Source: Enterocloster asparagiformis (GTDB lineage Bacteria; Bacillota; Clostridia; Lachnospirales; Lachnospiraceae). Taken from it: 64,000 bases of DNA. How positions within the stretch are numbered: position 1 is the first letter of the stretch; each line of letters starts with the position of its first letter. The stretch is taken from positions 186,001 to 250,000 of the forward strand of contig JAGZSY010000006.1 in the NCBI GenBank assembly GCA_018380885.1, read 5' to 3'. The position numbers were made by a program, and so were the translations under genes. The notes under the pieces are model-generated. The model saw only the letters and a program-made list of their open reading frames with translations, was not told the DNA's origin and searched no databases. Below, in pieces: positions 51,014 to 58,874 of the stretch.

Positions 51014-51042
51014 ACTATAACAGGTGTGGTGGAATCTGTCAA
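51014..51042 (-). promoter_or_regulatory. Strong promoter of the candidate RNA
   Basis: TTGACA and TATAGT with a 17-base spacer on the minus strand, the second-best promoter in the window. It directs transcription into the ~190-nt structured unit. Confidence 0.75.
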
Positions 51043-51059
51043 CTGGATATTGATAGCAC

Positions 51060-51818
51060 TTATGACTCAATATCCCTGGGACAGACATACCTGGGCTTAC
51101 CCTTGCTGTGGCTTCCGTACTCAATGGCCCCGGTTGGACAGCGGCAGATGCAGGCCATGCAGTGGGTGCAGTTCTTCCCCCACACAGGCCTTCCGTTCTC
51201 CAGGCGCACATTGTCAAGAGGGCAGACCCTGGCGCATTTCCGGCAGGATACACAGGCGTCGGTGGCATAAAACTTTTTGGCGTGGACAAACAGCGGGTAA
51301 AAGAGGTCGTTCACAATGCCGCTGTCCAGCCTGTCCTTGAACGTCACGGCCGGCTGCGAAAACGCCCCGCCGCTTTTGATCGTCAATGCCGCTTGATCGA
51401 GCACGCTCTCCGCCCGGCGGATCGTCTCCAACGCCTCATCCCTCGTGGGTGTGGAAAACATTGCCACATAGTTTTCTGGCATGACGACCTCCAGGCAGCC
51501 GCGGTTATTCAGTTTCTTCTTGCCACACAGCTTTTCCACATACCGGCCTGCGTTCCCGATGCTGCCGCCGCAGGTCATCACAAAATAAATGTCCCTGCTG
51601 CCGGCCAGGTCCGTGCGCTCCAGCCATTCCTCCACGATTCGGGGAATCCTCCAGGCGTAGGTGGGCACGACCAGGACCCAGGGTCTTTCTGAGCGCATTT
51701 GAGAGAAATCCCGGCTGCGAATCTTCTCAAACAGGCTGACCGCCTCATCGTCTATTGCGCCGCCGATTCGCTTTGCCGCATATGCGCTGTTGCCTGTGCC
51801 GGAAAAATACAGAATCAT
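51060..51818 (-). CDS. EFR1-type flavodoxin-ferredoxin protein
   Basis: A 252-aa fusion. The N-terminal flavodoxin-like domain has the FMN phosphate loop YFSGTGNSAYAAKRI and WVLVVPTYAWRIPRIV. The C-terminal part carries two 4Fe-4S motifs, CVSCRKCARVCP and CTHCMACICRCP. Such proteins shuttle electrons in anaerobes. The chosen ATG has GGGAGG 8 bases upstream; it starts 2 bases after the ArsR stop. It shares an operon with an Fe-S nitroreductase and an ArsR sensor. Confidence 0.9.
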   Translation of the reverse strand: MILYFSGTGNSAYAAKRIGGAIDDEAVSLFEKIRSRDFSQMRSERPWVLVVPTYAWRIPRIVEEWLERTDLAGSRDIYFVMTCGGSIGNAGRYVEKLCGKKKLNNRGCLEVVMPENYVAMFSTPTRDEALETIRRAESVLDQAALTIKSGGAFSQPAVTFKDRLDSGIVNDLFYPLFVHAKKFYATDACVSCRKCARVCPLDNVRLENGRPVWGKNCTHCMACICRCPTGAIEYGSHSKGKPRYVCPRDIES

Positions 51819-51820
51819 TG

Positions 51821-52168
51821 TCATCGCCTCCCGTTCTGTTTGATGCTTGCGTAAATCAGATTGATCAGATCGGCAATGTCCTTCCATTGCGTTTCGTCCT
51901 CGCTCAGATAATAGTAGTTTTTCGTCCCCTCCCTGCGCATGGCGACGATCCCGGCCTCCTTGAGAATTTGCAGGTGGTGCGAGACCGAGGGACGGGTGAG
52001 GTGGGCTTTCCGAGCGATTTCTCCCACGCGGATTCCCGCCAAGTCGCTCTCCAGAAGCACGAGCAAAATCAACTGCCGCGTCTCATCGCCAATGGCCGTA
52101 AACGCGTTCCTGCACGACCTGAACCCCACGATGATTTTTTTCAGTTTCTCCTCACATTCGTTCGCCAT
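51821..52168 (-). CDS. ArsR-family winged-helix regulator
   Basis: A 115-aa ArsR repressor (RVGEIARKAHLTRPSVSHHL is the recognition region). The classical metal motif ELCVC is absent; only Cys near residues 5 and 19 are present, so redox or electrophile sensing is more likely than arsenic. AGAGGG precedes the ATG. It sits between the nitroreductase and flavodoxin-ferredoxin genes, 11 and 2 bases away, and probably represses the whole operon. Confidence 0.9.
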   Translation of the reverse strand: MANECEEKLKKIIVGFRSCRNAFTAIGDETRQLILLVLLESDLAGIRVGEIARKAHLTRPSVSHHLQILKEAGIVAMRREGTKNYYYLSEDETQWKDIADLINLIYASIKQNGRR

Positions 52169-52179
52169 TCTCAAGCCCT

Positions 52180-52953
52180 CTACATATACCGGACATCCAG
52201 TTTCCTGCGCTGCGGGGAACGGAGAAATTTCACGTCCCCATAGCCCAGCACCAATGTCATCGCCACCCGCTTCCCTTTTGTCACCCGCAGCGCTTTCCTG
52301 ATCCTGCGGGAGGCGTTGGCAGCCATGGTGAAATATCCGCTGAACAGGACGCCCAGGCCGTTCGCCTCCGCCACAAATTCCATGTTCTGGGCCGCCAAAA
52401 GCCCGTTCGTCTTGTCCTCGGCCAGAATGACGATCACAGTGGGCGCGTTAAAAAAGAAAAAATGGTCGTCGATCCTGTTGTTCCTGGCCATGGGGCTGGA
52501 CAGATCCGCCAGCGGCTTTATCTTCCTGAACAGGCTGACCGCTATCTGCTCAACGCGGTTCTTTTCCCGTTCCAGCACCACAAAGGACACGTCCTGCAGG
52601 TTCTTCGCCGTGTGGGTGAGCCTGCCGGCCTCCAAAATCTGCCGGATCACCTCTCTGGGAATTTCTTTTTCCTTGAATTGCCGGATGCTCCGCCGGAAAC
52701 GGATTACGTCTAAAACCGTCTCCGGGTTCAGGCGGATATCCCCTATTTTATCAATCTGCCCTGTATCATAACCGCTGATTGTAATGGCCTTAACCGGACA
52801 GACTGCGCTGCATTGTCCGCACATGACACAATCATCTAATTTTGTCTGCGCTATTTTGCGATCGACCGCTATGTTATGCGCCATGCATACCCTGGCGCAT
52901 TTGCCGCAGCCAACGCACTTGTCTGTATCGATTATTACCCTATGCTGCTTCAT
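52180..52953 (-). CDS. Nitroreductase family protein with two 4Fe-4S clusters
   Basis: A 257-aa protein: a ferredoxin domain with CVGCGKCARVCM and CVMCGQCSAVCP in the first 60 residues, then a flavin nitroreductase domain (RRSIRQFKEKEIPREVIRQI, FVAEANGLGVLFSGY). Such fusions reduce nitro or other electron-poor compounds with ferredoxin electrons. This ATG has AAAGGG 9 bases upstream; one 9 bases earlier abuts the site. First gene of an operon with ArsR and a flavodoxin-ferredoxin protein. Confidence 0.92.
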   Translation of the reverse strand: MKQHRVIIDTDKCVGCGKCARVCMAHNIAVDRKIAQTKLDDCVMCGQCSAVCPVKAITISGYDTGQIDKIGDIRLNPETVLDVIRFRRSIRQFKEKEIPREVIRQILEAGRLTHTAKNLQDVSFVVLEREKNRVEQIAVSLFRKIKPLADLSSPMARNNRIDDHFFFFNAPTVIVILAEDKTNGLLAAQNMEFVAEANGLGVLFSGYFTMAANASRRIRKALRVTKGKRVAMTLVLGYGDVKFLRSPQRRKLDVRYM

Positions 52954-52969
52954 ATTATCCATCCCTTTC

Positions 52970-53015
52970 GTTAAAGTTCATTAACCATTATACCGGGCAG
53001 GACAATTAAATACAA
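52970..53015 (-). promoter_or_regulatory. Promoter and operator of the nitroreductase operon
   Basis: TTGTAT (53010-53015) and TATAAT (52987-52992), 17 bases apart on the minus strand. GTTAAAGTTCATTAAC (52970-52985), a dyad with GTTAA/TTAAC arms, covers the expected start and fits ArsR repression. Confidence 0.55.
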
Positions 53016-53125
53016 CATCGGTAAAGAGATTCATTACCATTGCGGGGCTTTGCGCCTGCGGCAGGCCTGGTTGAAGGCACCGCCGCCTCAAAACGTCCGA
53101 TTTCAAGCCCCCGTCACCGCCGGTC

Positions 53126-54235
53126 TCACGGCCCATCCGGCCCCACCACCTCAAAATCCAGCGTTCCCCGCCGGACGCCGTTCACAATCAGCGTCACGGA
53201 ATGGGTGCCCGGGTAATGCTTCCTTGTACTTACGTCCGCAAAGGAATGCTTCTTGGTGTAAAATTTCTGCCCGTTTTCCCCTAGGGAAAGCTCGGATATC
53301 TGGAATATCCTGCGGCTTCGTCCGTCATTTGCTTTCACATAATCGATGCCGTATTCCAGCCGCACCTTGGCTGCTTTTTTCGCCTCAATCCTGAAGGAAA
53401 AGGTCATATCCTCCCCAATGGTAACAGAGGAGGCGCCAAGCCTCAGGCCGTCGACGATCACACAATCGCCGTCGCCGTACCCGAAAAGGCTGAGCACCTC
53501 CCGATTGCCTTTTTTAAGAAGCGTCCTGCAGCCGTGCTTTACGATCCAATCGGTATGCTTGTTTTGGCCATACCAGTCCCCGGCGATTTCGGCAACCAGC
53601 TCAGGGTGCGTTTTGGAAATGTCGTTCAGGTTGTTGGCCACGCTTTTGCGGACATACAGGGACGGGTCCGCCTTTAGCTGCTCCAAAATATCAAGCACCG
53701 GTGACGGGTCCTTTTTGAAACAGGGCAGCGCCTGTCCCCAGGGCAGCATTGGGCGGCAGCCCTCGCTGGCAAGACGCCGGACATGCTCGTTGTCATGCAG
53801 CGCCCAGGCGGCCATCTGCCGCATCATCCTCGCCTCATGCTTGATGATAAACGGCCTCACGGCAAACTCGGAGGAGGACAGCGGGGTATACCGCTCCAAC
53901 GCCGCCATCGACAGGTCCCAATAGCGGTCGTCCTGCCCGTACACCTCCACAAAATCAGGAAAATACATGAGGGTAAAGTCGTTGAACCCGGCCGGATAGC
54001 CTGCGACGACCTGATCGATAATCCCCAGCGCCTGCTCATAGTCCGCGGGCAAGTGCTTGCCTAAATTGACGGTAATTTGCCGCATACGGGCTTTCAGCTC
54101 CAACCCCTCCCATGTTTCGTCCATAACGTCGCCGACAAAAGCATCCGCCTGAAACGGCGGATACACGGCTCTGATGTCCAAAGCCAGCTGTTGAAGAGAC
54201 TGGTAATTATATCTGTTTTTTAGTAATTCCGGCAT
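53126..54235 (-). CDS. DNA alkylation repair protein, AlkC-like with Ig-like C-terminal domain
   Basis: A 369-aa HEAT-repeat DNA glycosylase of the AlkC group, which removes 3-methyladenine-type lesions. Family motifs RRLASEGCRPMLPWGQAL and SLYVRKSVANNLNDISKTHP are intact. Residues from about 255 to the end form a beta-rich Ig-like domain (TFSFRIEAKKAAKVRLEYGI, THSVTLIVNG) as in the AlkC-alpha subgroup. GGGGAGGCAA precedes the ATG. The TfoX-like gene ends 32 bases upstream on the same strand. Confidence 0.88.
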   Translation of the reverse strand: MPELLKNRYNYQSLQQLALDIRAVYPPFQADAFVGDVMDETWEGLELKARMRQITVNLGKHLPADYEQALGIIDQVVAGYPAGFNDFTLMYFPDFVEVYGQDDRYWDLSMAALERYTPLSSSEFAVRPFIIKHEARMMRQMAAWALHDNEHVRRLASEGCRPMLPWGQALPCFKKDPSPVLDILEQLKADPSLYVRKSVANNLNDISKTHPELVAEIAGDWYGQNKHTDWIVKHGCRTLLKKGNREVLSLFGYGDGDCVIVDGLRLGASSVTIGEDMTFSFRIEAKKAAKVRLEYGIDYVKANDGRSRRIFQISELSLGENGQKFYTKKHSFADVSTRKHYPGTHSVTLIVNGVRRGTLDFEVVGPDGP

Positions 54236-54267
54236 TTGCCTCCCCTTCCCATATGATGCCTGGCCGC

Positions 54268-54540
54268 TTACGCTTTATCCGGCCGGCCCTTCACGTGGTT
54301 GTAAAAATCCTTCAGCTCCGCCTTCACATCCTCGGGCAGCCTGGCTTTTTTCACCCCGCGCACGGCGCCCTCCAGAGCGTAAAGCCTGTGGATGCAGGCC
54401 GAGCTGTCTATGGACAGGATGCGCAGCCAGGCCTGGCGGCTCCCCGCGGCCTTTAAATCCTCCAGGGTGTTGATTCCCACCCGATTCAATTGTTCCTCCA
54501 CCACCGGGCCGATATTCGGCTGCTTTGACAATTCCCCCAT
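54268..54540 (-). CDS. TfoX C-terminal domain protein
   Basis: A 90-aa helical protein matching only the C-terminal domain of TfoX/Sxy (LSKQPNIGPVVEEQLNRVGI, ACIHRLYALEGAVRG). In Firmicutes this stand-alone domain is common and has no known link to competence; the helix-hairpin-helix-like start suggests nucleic acid contact. GGGAGGTACCAG precedes the ATG. It is likely cotranscribed with the AlkC-like gene. Confidence 0.87.
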   Translation of the reverse strand: MGELSKQPNIGPVVEEQLNRVGINTLEDLKAAGSRQAWLRILSIDSSACIHRLYALEGAVRGVKKARLPEDVKAELKDFYNHVKGRPDKA

Positions 54541-54673
54541 CTGGTACCTCCCTGTTCCGCTGTGAAGCGTATTGCGGTATTTATGATTTATTATACCATA
54601 TCATCAATGATATCACACCCCCGAAGGTCCCCACAGTATCCGTGATCTGCCGGCCGCCGAGCCCTGCGGAAAA

Positions 54674-55054
54674 TCACCACCTCAAAGCGGCGGCCGCCAG
54701 CAAAACGGCCGCCGCAATCGCCGCCGCGCCCAGCCTGCTCCACGAAAACGCCGCGATCCGCCCGGGATCGTCCAAATAATAGCGCACGGTCACCCGGCTC
54801 CCCACCATGGCGGTCATCGGCACCTGGACGCGCTCCGGCGGGCTGTAGAAGATGCCGTCCACTTTGTAGGAAACCAGGGCCCACTTGGAATTATTCCGTC
54901 TCACGCGCTCCGGCAAGGCGCAGGACACGCTCATCACCACCGCCCGGACGGCGGCCGTGTTTGCGCGGCCGCGCAGCAAACGGATCAGCTGTTCGGCCGC
55001 ATAAACCGCGCACAGTACGGCCAGGGTCCCCAATACCATCTGCTCACGCCCCAT
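54674..55054 (-). CDS. DUF3592-like membrane protein
   Basis: A 126-aa protein with a helix at each end (about residues 6-25 and 105-124) and a beta-rich middle (WALVSYKVDGIFYSPPERVQ, VTVRYYLDDPGRI). This resembles DUF3592 proteins, but I cannot be sure of the family. Its start overlaps the end of the XRE/TPR gene by 11 bases, so it is probably coupled to that regulator. Confidence 0.65.
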   Translation of the reverse strand: MGREQMVLGTLAVLCAVYAAEQLIRLLRGRANTAAVRAVVMSVSCALPERVRRNNSKWALVSYKVDGIFYSPPERVQVPMTAMVGSRVTVRYYLDDPGRIAAFSWSRLGAAAIAAAVLLAAAALRW

Positions 55055-56144
55055 AGTCCTCCTCCTTTAACCGCCCGAGCTCCCGCTCCAGCCGCTCCAT
55101 GCCGCGCCGGTAGGCCGCCGTGCCGGCCAGAGAGCGGTACGGCTCCTCCGCTCCGAAGGCAATCCGGTAGTGTTCCAGCAGCAAAATACTGTCTTTCCGG
55201 TCAAAGGCATTTCCCGCGCCGGTAATCCGCCCGGCCCGCTGGTCCACCTCAGCGCAGATTCCGGCCAAGAGCGCGGCCACATACTGCTCAAACTGATCTG
55301 CCGCCGCCTCCTGGTCTTCATCCTTCAGCGCCAGCAGCAGCCCGTAATGCCGACCGATCCCGGTCCTGCAGCCCAAGAGCCTTTCCAGCTCGGAGCATGT
55401 CTCCGAGGCGCAGCGCACCGTTTCCAAATCCTCCAATTCCCAGGCCGCCCGCATAAGCGTACCCATGCCTTGCAGCGCTATGCTTCCATACCGCCTGATC
55501 AGCCTGCGGCTTCCGGCCGCAGCCTGCTCCCAGTCGCCCCGGTACAGGCTCAGGGTGGGAAGCAGGCTTTCCGGGTCGATTTCCGGAACAGGCAGTTCCC
55601 GCAGATAAGCCTCCGCCCGGTCGTAGTCTCCGGTCTGCATATAGCAGCAGGCCGCAATCCCCTTGGTCTGCACCCAATACCGCTCCTCGCCGCTGTCCAG
55701 GATTTCCTCCAGCAGTCCCAGCGCGTACCCCTGGAACCGTCCAAGATTTTCCTCCGTCCGCTCCTCCTCCCGGAAATGCAGTCCGCAGGTCCCGTACAGG
55801 CCGGCAATCTTCAGCTTCAAATACCCGCTGTCCGGATACTCCCGCACCAGGGCGGCGCAGCGGTCCATTCCCGCCTGAAACCCGTCCCGCTCAAAAATCT
55901 GCAAAATCTCCTTCGCCAGCCGGTCCGCCTCCTCCCGGGGCAGCGTCTGCTTAAAGGACAGCAGGGCATCGATGGTCACGCCAAAATACCGGGCAATGGG
56001 CGCTAAAAGCTCGATATCCGGGCAGCTCTGCCCGGTCTCCCACTTGCTCACCGCCGGTTTTGAGACCCCCACCGCCCTGGCCAGCTGCTCCTGGGTAACG
56101 CCCTTTGTTCTGCGCAAAGCCGCAATCGTTCCGCCAATGTTCAT
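55044..56144 (-). CDS. XRE-family regulator with TPR-like sensor domain
   Basis: A 366-aa protein: an XRE helix-turn-helix in about residues 6-62 (VTQEQLARAVGVSKPAVSKW) and a long helical part whose regular A/L/Y pattern suggests TPR repeats (GDYDRAEAYLRELPV, RGDWEQAAAGSRRLI). This layout resembles peptide-sensing or metabolic regulators of Firmicutes. GGAGGTGGTAAC is directly before the ATG. A small membrane protein is coupled downstream. Confidence 0.87.
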   Translation of the reverse strand: MNIGGTIAALRRTKGVTQEQLARAVGVSKPAVSKWETGQSCPDIELLAPIARYFGVTIDALLSFKQTLPREEADRLAKEILQIFERDGFQAGMDRCAALVREYPDSGYLKLKIAGLYGTCGLHFREEERTEENLGRFQGYALGLLEEILDSGEERYWVQTKGIAACCYMQTGDYDRAEAYLRELPVPEIDPESLLPTLSLYRGDWEQAAAGSRRLIRRYGSIALQGMGTLMRAAWELEDLETVRCASETCSELERLLGCRTGIGRHYGLLLALKDEDQEAAADQFEQYVAALLAGICAEVDQRAGRITGAGNAFDRKDSILLLEHYRIAFGAEEPYRSLAGTAAYRRGMERLERELGRLKEEDYGA

Positions 56145-56309
56145 GTTACCACCTCCTGCTTAAAGTTTATCCCGCAGCCGGCGGGAATACAAGCGAGGGG
56201 AAATCAACCCTGCGGCCCCTTTTGTCAACCGCCGGTTAACCGCCGCTGCCGCGTATGACGGTCGCTGGAACGCGCCGCGCCGCCCGGTCCGCCGCGCCCT
56301 CCGTCCCGC

Positions 56310-56750
56310 CTAGTTGTGCGCCTTCAACCACCGGTAAATCCAGATGCCCGCCACATAGAGAAATACCAGCAGCGCGCTCAGATACAGGATCGTTCCCCTG
56401 AATTTTCCGATCTCCAGGGCGTTTAACACGGAGAACATCAAAATGGATACGGCCAACACTATGAGGCTCAGAATGTAGGTGTAGCGCCCCGCCTTGTCCC
56501 GGAACATCTCATTGCGCTCGTCCTTTAAGCATATCTGTTCCTCCTCCAGCTTTTCCTGATAGCGCCCGGCATGCTGCGGCCTGGTCCAATACCAGTACTT
56601 TGCCAGAACCACCAGCCCGGCCCCGGTGCCGCCGCCGGCAAAGCCGGATATAAGGCTCTGCAATTTCCCTGAGACCAGAACCGTAGCCACGGCACACAAC
56701 AGACCCACCGCCAGTAACGCAATTCCCTGCCACAGATAGCTCTTTTTCAT
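56310..56750 (-). CDS. Small membrane protein coupled to an XRE regulator
   Basis: A 146-aa protein with four hydrophobic helices and a charged loop between helices 2 and 3 (KLEEEQICLKDERNEMFRDK). The family is not recognised with certainty; it resembles DUF2178-type partners of small XRE proteins. AAGGAG lies 8-9 bases upstream; its ATG overlaps the XRE stop as ATGA. Confidence 0.75.
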   Translation of the reverse strand: MKKSYLWQGIALLAVGLLCAVATVLVSGKLQSLISGFAGGGTGAGLVVLAKYWYWTRPQHAGRYQEKLEEEQICLKDERNEMFRDKAGRYTYILSLIVLAVSILMFSVLNALEIGKFRGTILYLSALLVFLYVAGIWIYRWLKAHN

Positions 56751-56950
56751 ATGCTGTTCTCCTTCCACAAAAAAACTTCCTCAATGGTTTTCTGAAAAAA
56801 ATCGGCGATCTCAAACGCCAGCTCCAGGGACGGATTATATTTCCCGGTTTCAATGGAGCTGACCGTCTGCCGCGATACCCGCAGCGCCCTCGCAAACTCC
56901 TCCTGGTTCAGCCCCTTCTCCTTGCGGAATTGTTCCACTCTGTTTTTCAA
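56747..56950 (-). CDS. Small XRE-family regulator
   Basis: A 67-aa protein that is only a helix-turn-helix domain (GLNQEEFARALRVSRQTVSS, then a C-terminal helix), like YozG/YgzD-type regulators. The start is TTG with AGGAGGGG 8 bases upstream. It has a fully consensus promoter flanked by operator-like repeats and is translationally coupled to a membrane protein that may signal to it. Confidence 0.9.
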   Translation of the reverse strand: MKNRVEQFRKEKGLNQEEFARALRVSRQTVSSIETGKYNPSLELAFEIADFFQKTIEEVFLWKENSI

Positions 56951-56965
56951 ATAATCCCCTCCTGA

Positions 56966-57030
56966 TGTAAAGCTTCCTTTACATTAATTATAGGACGGCA
57001 ATTTCATTTTGTCAAGTTTCCTTTACATTA
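56966..57030 (-). promoter_or_regulatory. Consensus promoter flanked by operator repeats (small XRE operon)
   Basis: TTGACA (57010-57015) and TATAAT (56987-56992) with a 17-base spacer, both hexamers perfect. TGTAAAGCTTCCTTTACA (56966-56983, 7-base arms) lies just downstream of the -10; the half-site TTTCCTTTACATTA (57017-57030) lies just upstream of the -35. This fits tight autorepression by the XRE protein. Confidence 0.8.
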
Positions 57031-57132
57031 CGGTTAAAACATGCGGCGCGGGGCGGGAGGGGTGTCCGCGCCGCCGCTATCATCTGCCGCTTCCGCCCCG
57101 ACGCTGCCGCCCGACGCTCACCGCCCACCGCT

Positions 57133-57693
57133 TTAATCCAAGTTCTCCAGCTTCAGCCGGTAAATCTCATACTCCCATCTTGTCTCCTCGTCCAGCTCCC
57201 CATAGTCACCGTCGGTTTCCCGCAGGCTGTATTCGTCCCGCGGCCGGCGTTGCATACCGCACTGCCAGCCGGCGCGCACCGCCCGGGCAAACCGTTCCAG
57301 GCAGGTTCCGCCCAGATAGTCCAGGTCCCCAAAACAGATATCGTCAAACTGCTTTCGCATAAAGTCCAGCAGTTCCCCGTCCGTCAGCTGGTCCGCTGAC
57401 TCATTTTTGTACAGATAAAATAATTCCTGGAGCCGGTTGATCACCTCCACATAGTTGTCCTGACAGATGTAAGCGGAGTCGCAGAACGCTTCGATCACCG
57501 CGGGCAGAACGCTCTCCCCCAGCTCGACTCTCCCGCTCTCCTTCAGGGAGTCCGTCCGGCACGCCATCAACTCACCCGCCTCCTGTCTGGTCAGGGTCAA
57601 GCCGTACCGCTGCGTCATTTCATTGCATTTCAGAATCCTCTGTACCTCCTCTTTCCGCCGTTCCGTCAAAAGCAGCGCAAATATGTTTTCCAT
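57133..57693 (-). CDS. Conserved hypothetical protein (DUF6323-like)
   Basis: A 186-aa mostly helical, acidic protein; features are LTRQEAGELMACRTDSLKES and QLTDGELLDFMRKQFDDICF. I believe it belongs to the DUF6323 family, which accompanies DUF6179 proteins, but cannot check. It starts 11 bases after the upstream partner. No catalytic motif or membrane segment is seen. Confidence 0.68.
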   Translation of the reverse strand: MENIFALLLTERRKEEVQRILKCNEMTQRYGLTLTRQEAGELMACRTDSLKESGRVELGESVLPAVIEAFCDSAYICQDNYVEVINRLQELFYLYKNESADQLTDGELLDFMRKQFDDICFGDLDYLGGTCLERFARAVRAGWQCGMQRRPRDEYSLRETDGDYGELDEETRWEYEIYRLKLENLD

Positions 57694-57704
57694 CCCTTTC
57701 CCCC

Positions 57705-58562
57705 CTATACAATCCGATGCATGCAGCCGTGCTTTGCCCCGTTTGCCAGCTCGGCCCTGATCCCGGGAATATAAAATTCCAGGTATCGGGCCAGCGCCTC
57801 CTCCCCGGGAAAATACCGGCCGGCCAGGCCGGCCGTCAGCTCCCGCAGCCTTTGCGCCAGCCCTTCCCCTGAAAACGCGTTGACCGCAGCCGCAAGCGTC
57901 TCATAACGCTCCGGCCTCAGCGCCGTCTCCTCCAAAGATATCCCCAGCAGCAGATTGACCAGAAGCTTTCGCAGCACAATCTCCCCGATATTCACCGGCA
58001 GTTCCCGGCAATCCGGGCAGCACGCCGTCAGTGCGGCCCCGATAAAATCCGGGGATATGCTGCCCAGAAACCGCTGCTCTGCGCTGATGTACGCCAGGTA
58101 TCGGTATACCTTATCGATTCCGGGCCGTTTCCCCAAAGGCGCAAAAACCGGGTAGTCCAGACCCATAAAATCCTGCTGCGGATTAAACCGCGGATCGTAT
58201 CGCCTGAAAAATCCCGGAATATTGCGGGTCACCGTCCGGCGGTAAACCCGGCTTCCATATCCGTTAAAGGATAAGATCAACTTGTTGTAAAGAGTTTGAG
58301 CCTCTTCCGCCCGGCGGATCACCAGGCCGTATCCCCGCCGGTACGCCTCCTGCGCCGTCAACCGTTCTCCTCCCGCGACCTCCCGGCTATGGGTCGTCGC
58401 ATTTTCCGCCTCCCCCGCCTCTCCGATACAGTACAGCACCGCCTCCATCAGCTGCTGCGCCGTCTCGTAGGACACGGAGGTGCTGGCCCTGCCGGTATAG
58501 CGCTCCGCCAGATCCCTCACCACCAAAAGCAGATCCGCCGCCTCATATCCCATGTACTCCAT
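57705..58562 (-). CDS. Conserved hypothetical protein (DUF6179-like)
   Basis: A 285-aa soluble, helical protein. CCPDC in the middle may bind a metal; GYGSRVYRRTVTRNIPGFFR and NPQQDFMGLDYPVF stand out as conserved-looking segments. I believe it is of the DUF6179 family. AAAGGGG lies 8 bases before the ATG. It forms a two-gene operon with the DUF6323-like gene; the function is unknown. Confidence 0.68.
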   Translation of the reverse strand: MEYMGYEAADLLLVVRDLAERYTGRASTSVSYETAQQLMEAVLYCIGEAGEAENATTHSREVAGGERLTAQEAYRRGYGLVIRRAEEAQTLYNKLILSFNGYGSRVYRRTVTRNIPGFFRRYDPRFNPQQDFMGLDYPVFAPLGKRPGIDKVYRYLAYISAEQRFLGSISPDFIGAALTACCPDCRELPVNIGEIVLRKLLVNLLLGISLEETALRPERYETLAAAVNAFSGEGLAQRLRELTAGLAGRYFPGEEALARYLEFYIPGIRAELANGAKHGCMHRIV

Positions 58563-58657
58563 ATTCCCATCCCCTTTCTGTGAAATATGATTCTACTACA
58601 TACATTTTCATATTTAAAGTCTGGTAATGGGGGAAAATATGGCTTATAATAGATGTA
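58563..58657. other. Divergent spacer between the DUF6179-like gene and the dcd leader
   Basis: AT-rich. TATAAT at 58645-58650 (+) is placed to start the dcd leader; no good -35 is seen. TAGAAT near 58588 (-) could serve the DUF6179-like gene. Confidence 0.4.
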
Positions 58658-58859
58658 GGGAGCGATGGAGACGTCGCTCCCGCTTGTATTTTAACCGAAC
58701 CATGGCAATTCGCCGGGCAGCAGGCCCGGCTCAAGCGTTCCACATTTTTCCATAAATATCTATGCCGGATAACTCCGGCGGACACAGCTCCCTCCCCTGT
58801 CTTTGGAAATAGATATTGCCCGCCAAAGATTTGTGCGATAAGATGGTAGATATCGCACA
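58658..58859 (+). promoter_or_regulatory. Highly structured leader of dcd (riboswitch-like)
   Basis: Four consecutive perfect stems fill about 200 bases. GGGAGCGA/TCGCTCCC is at 58658-58681. CGCTTG/CAAGCG (58681-58737) encloses GCCGGGC/GCCCGGC. AATATCTAT/ATAGATATT (58755-58817) closes a three-way junction holding GCCGG/CCGGC and a weaker GACA/TGTC arm. TGTGCGATA/TATCGCACA (58832-58859) abuts the ribosome site of dcd. I match no known class by eye; translation control is likely from the last hairpin. Confidence 0.6.
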
Positions 58860-58874
58860 TTGGAGGAAAACGCT

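Noticed and set aside
58543..58860. Minus-strand frame across the dcd leader
   Set aside because: It covers the same perfect stems, has no ribosome site and no family resemblance.
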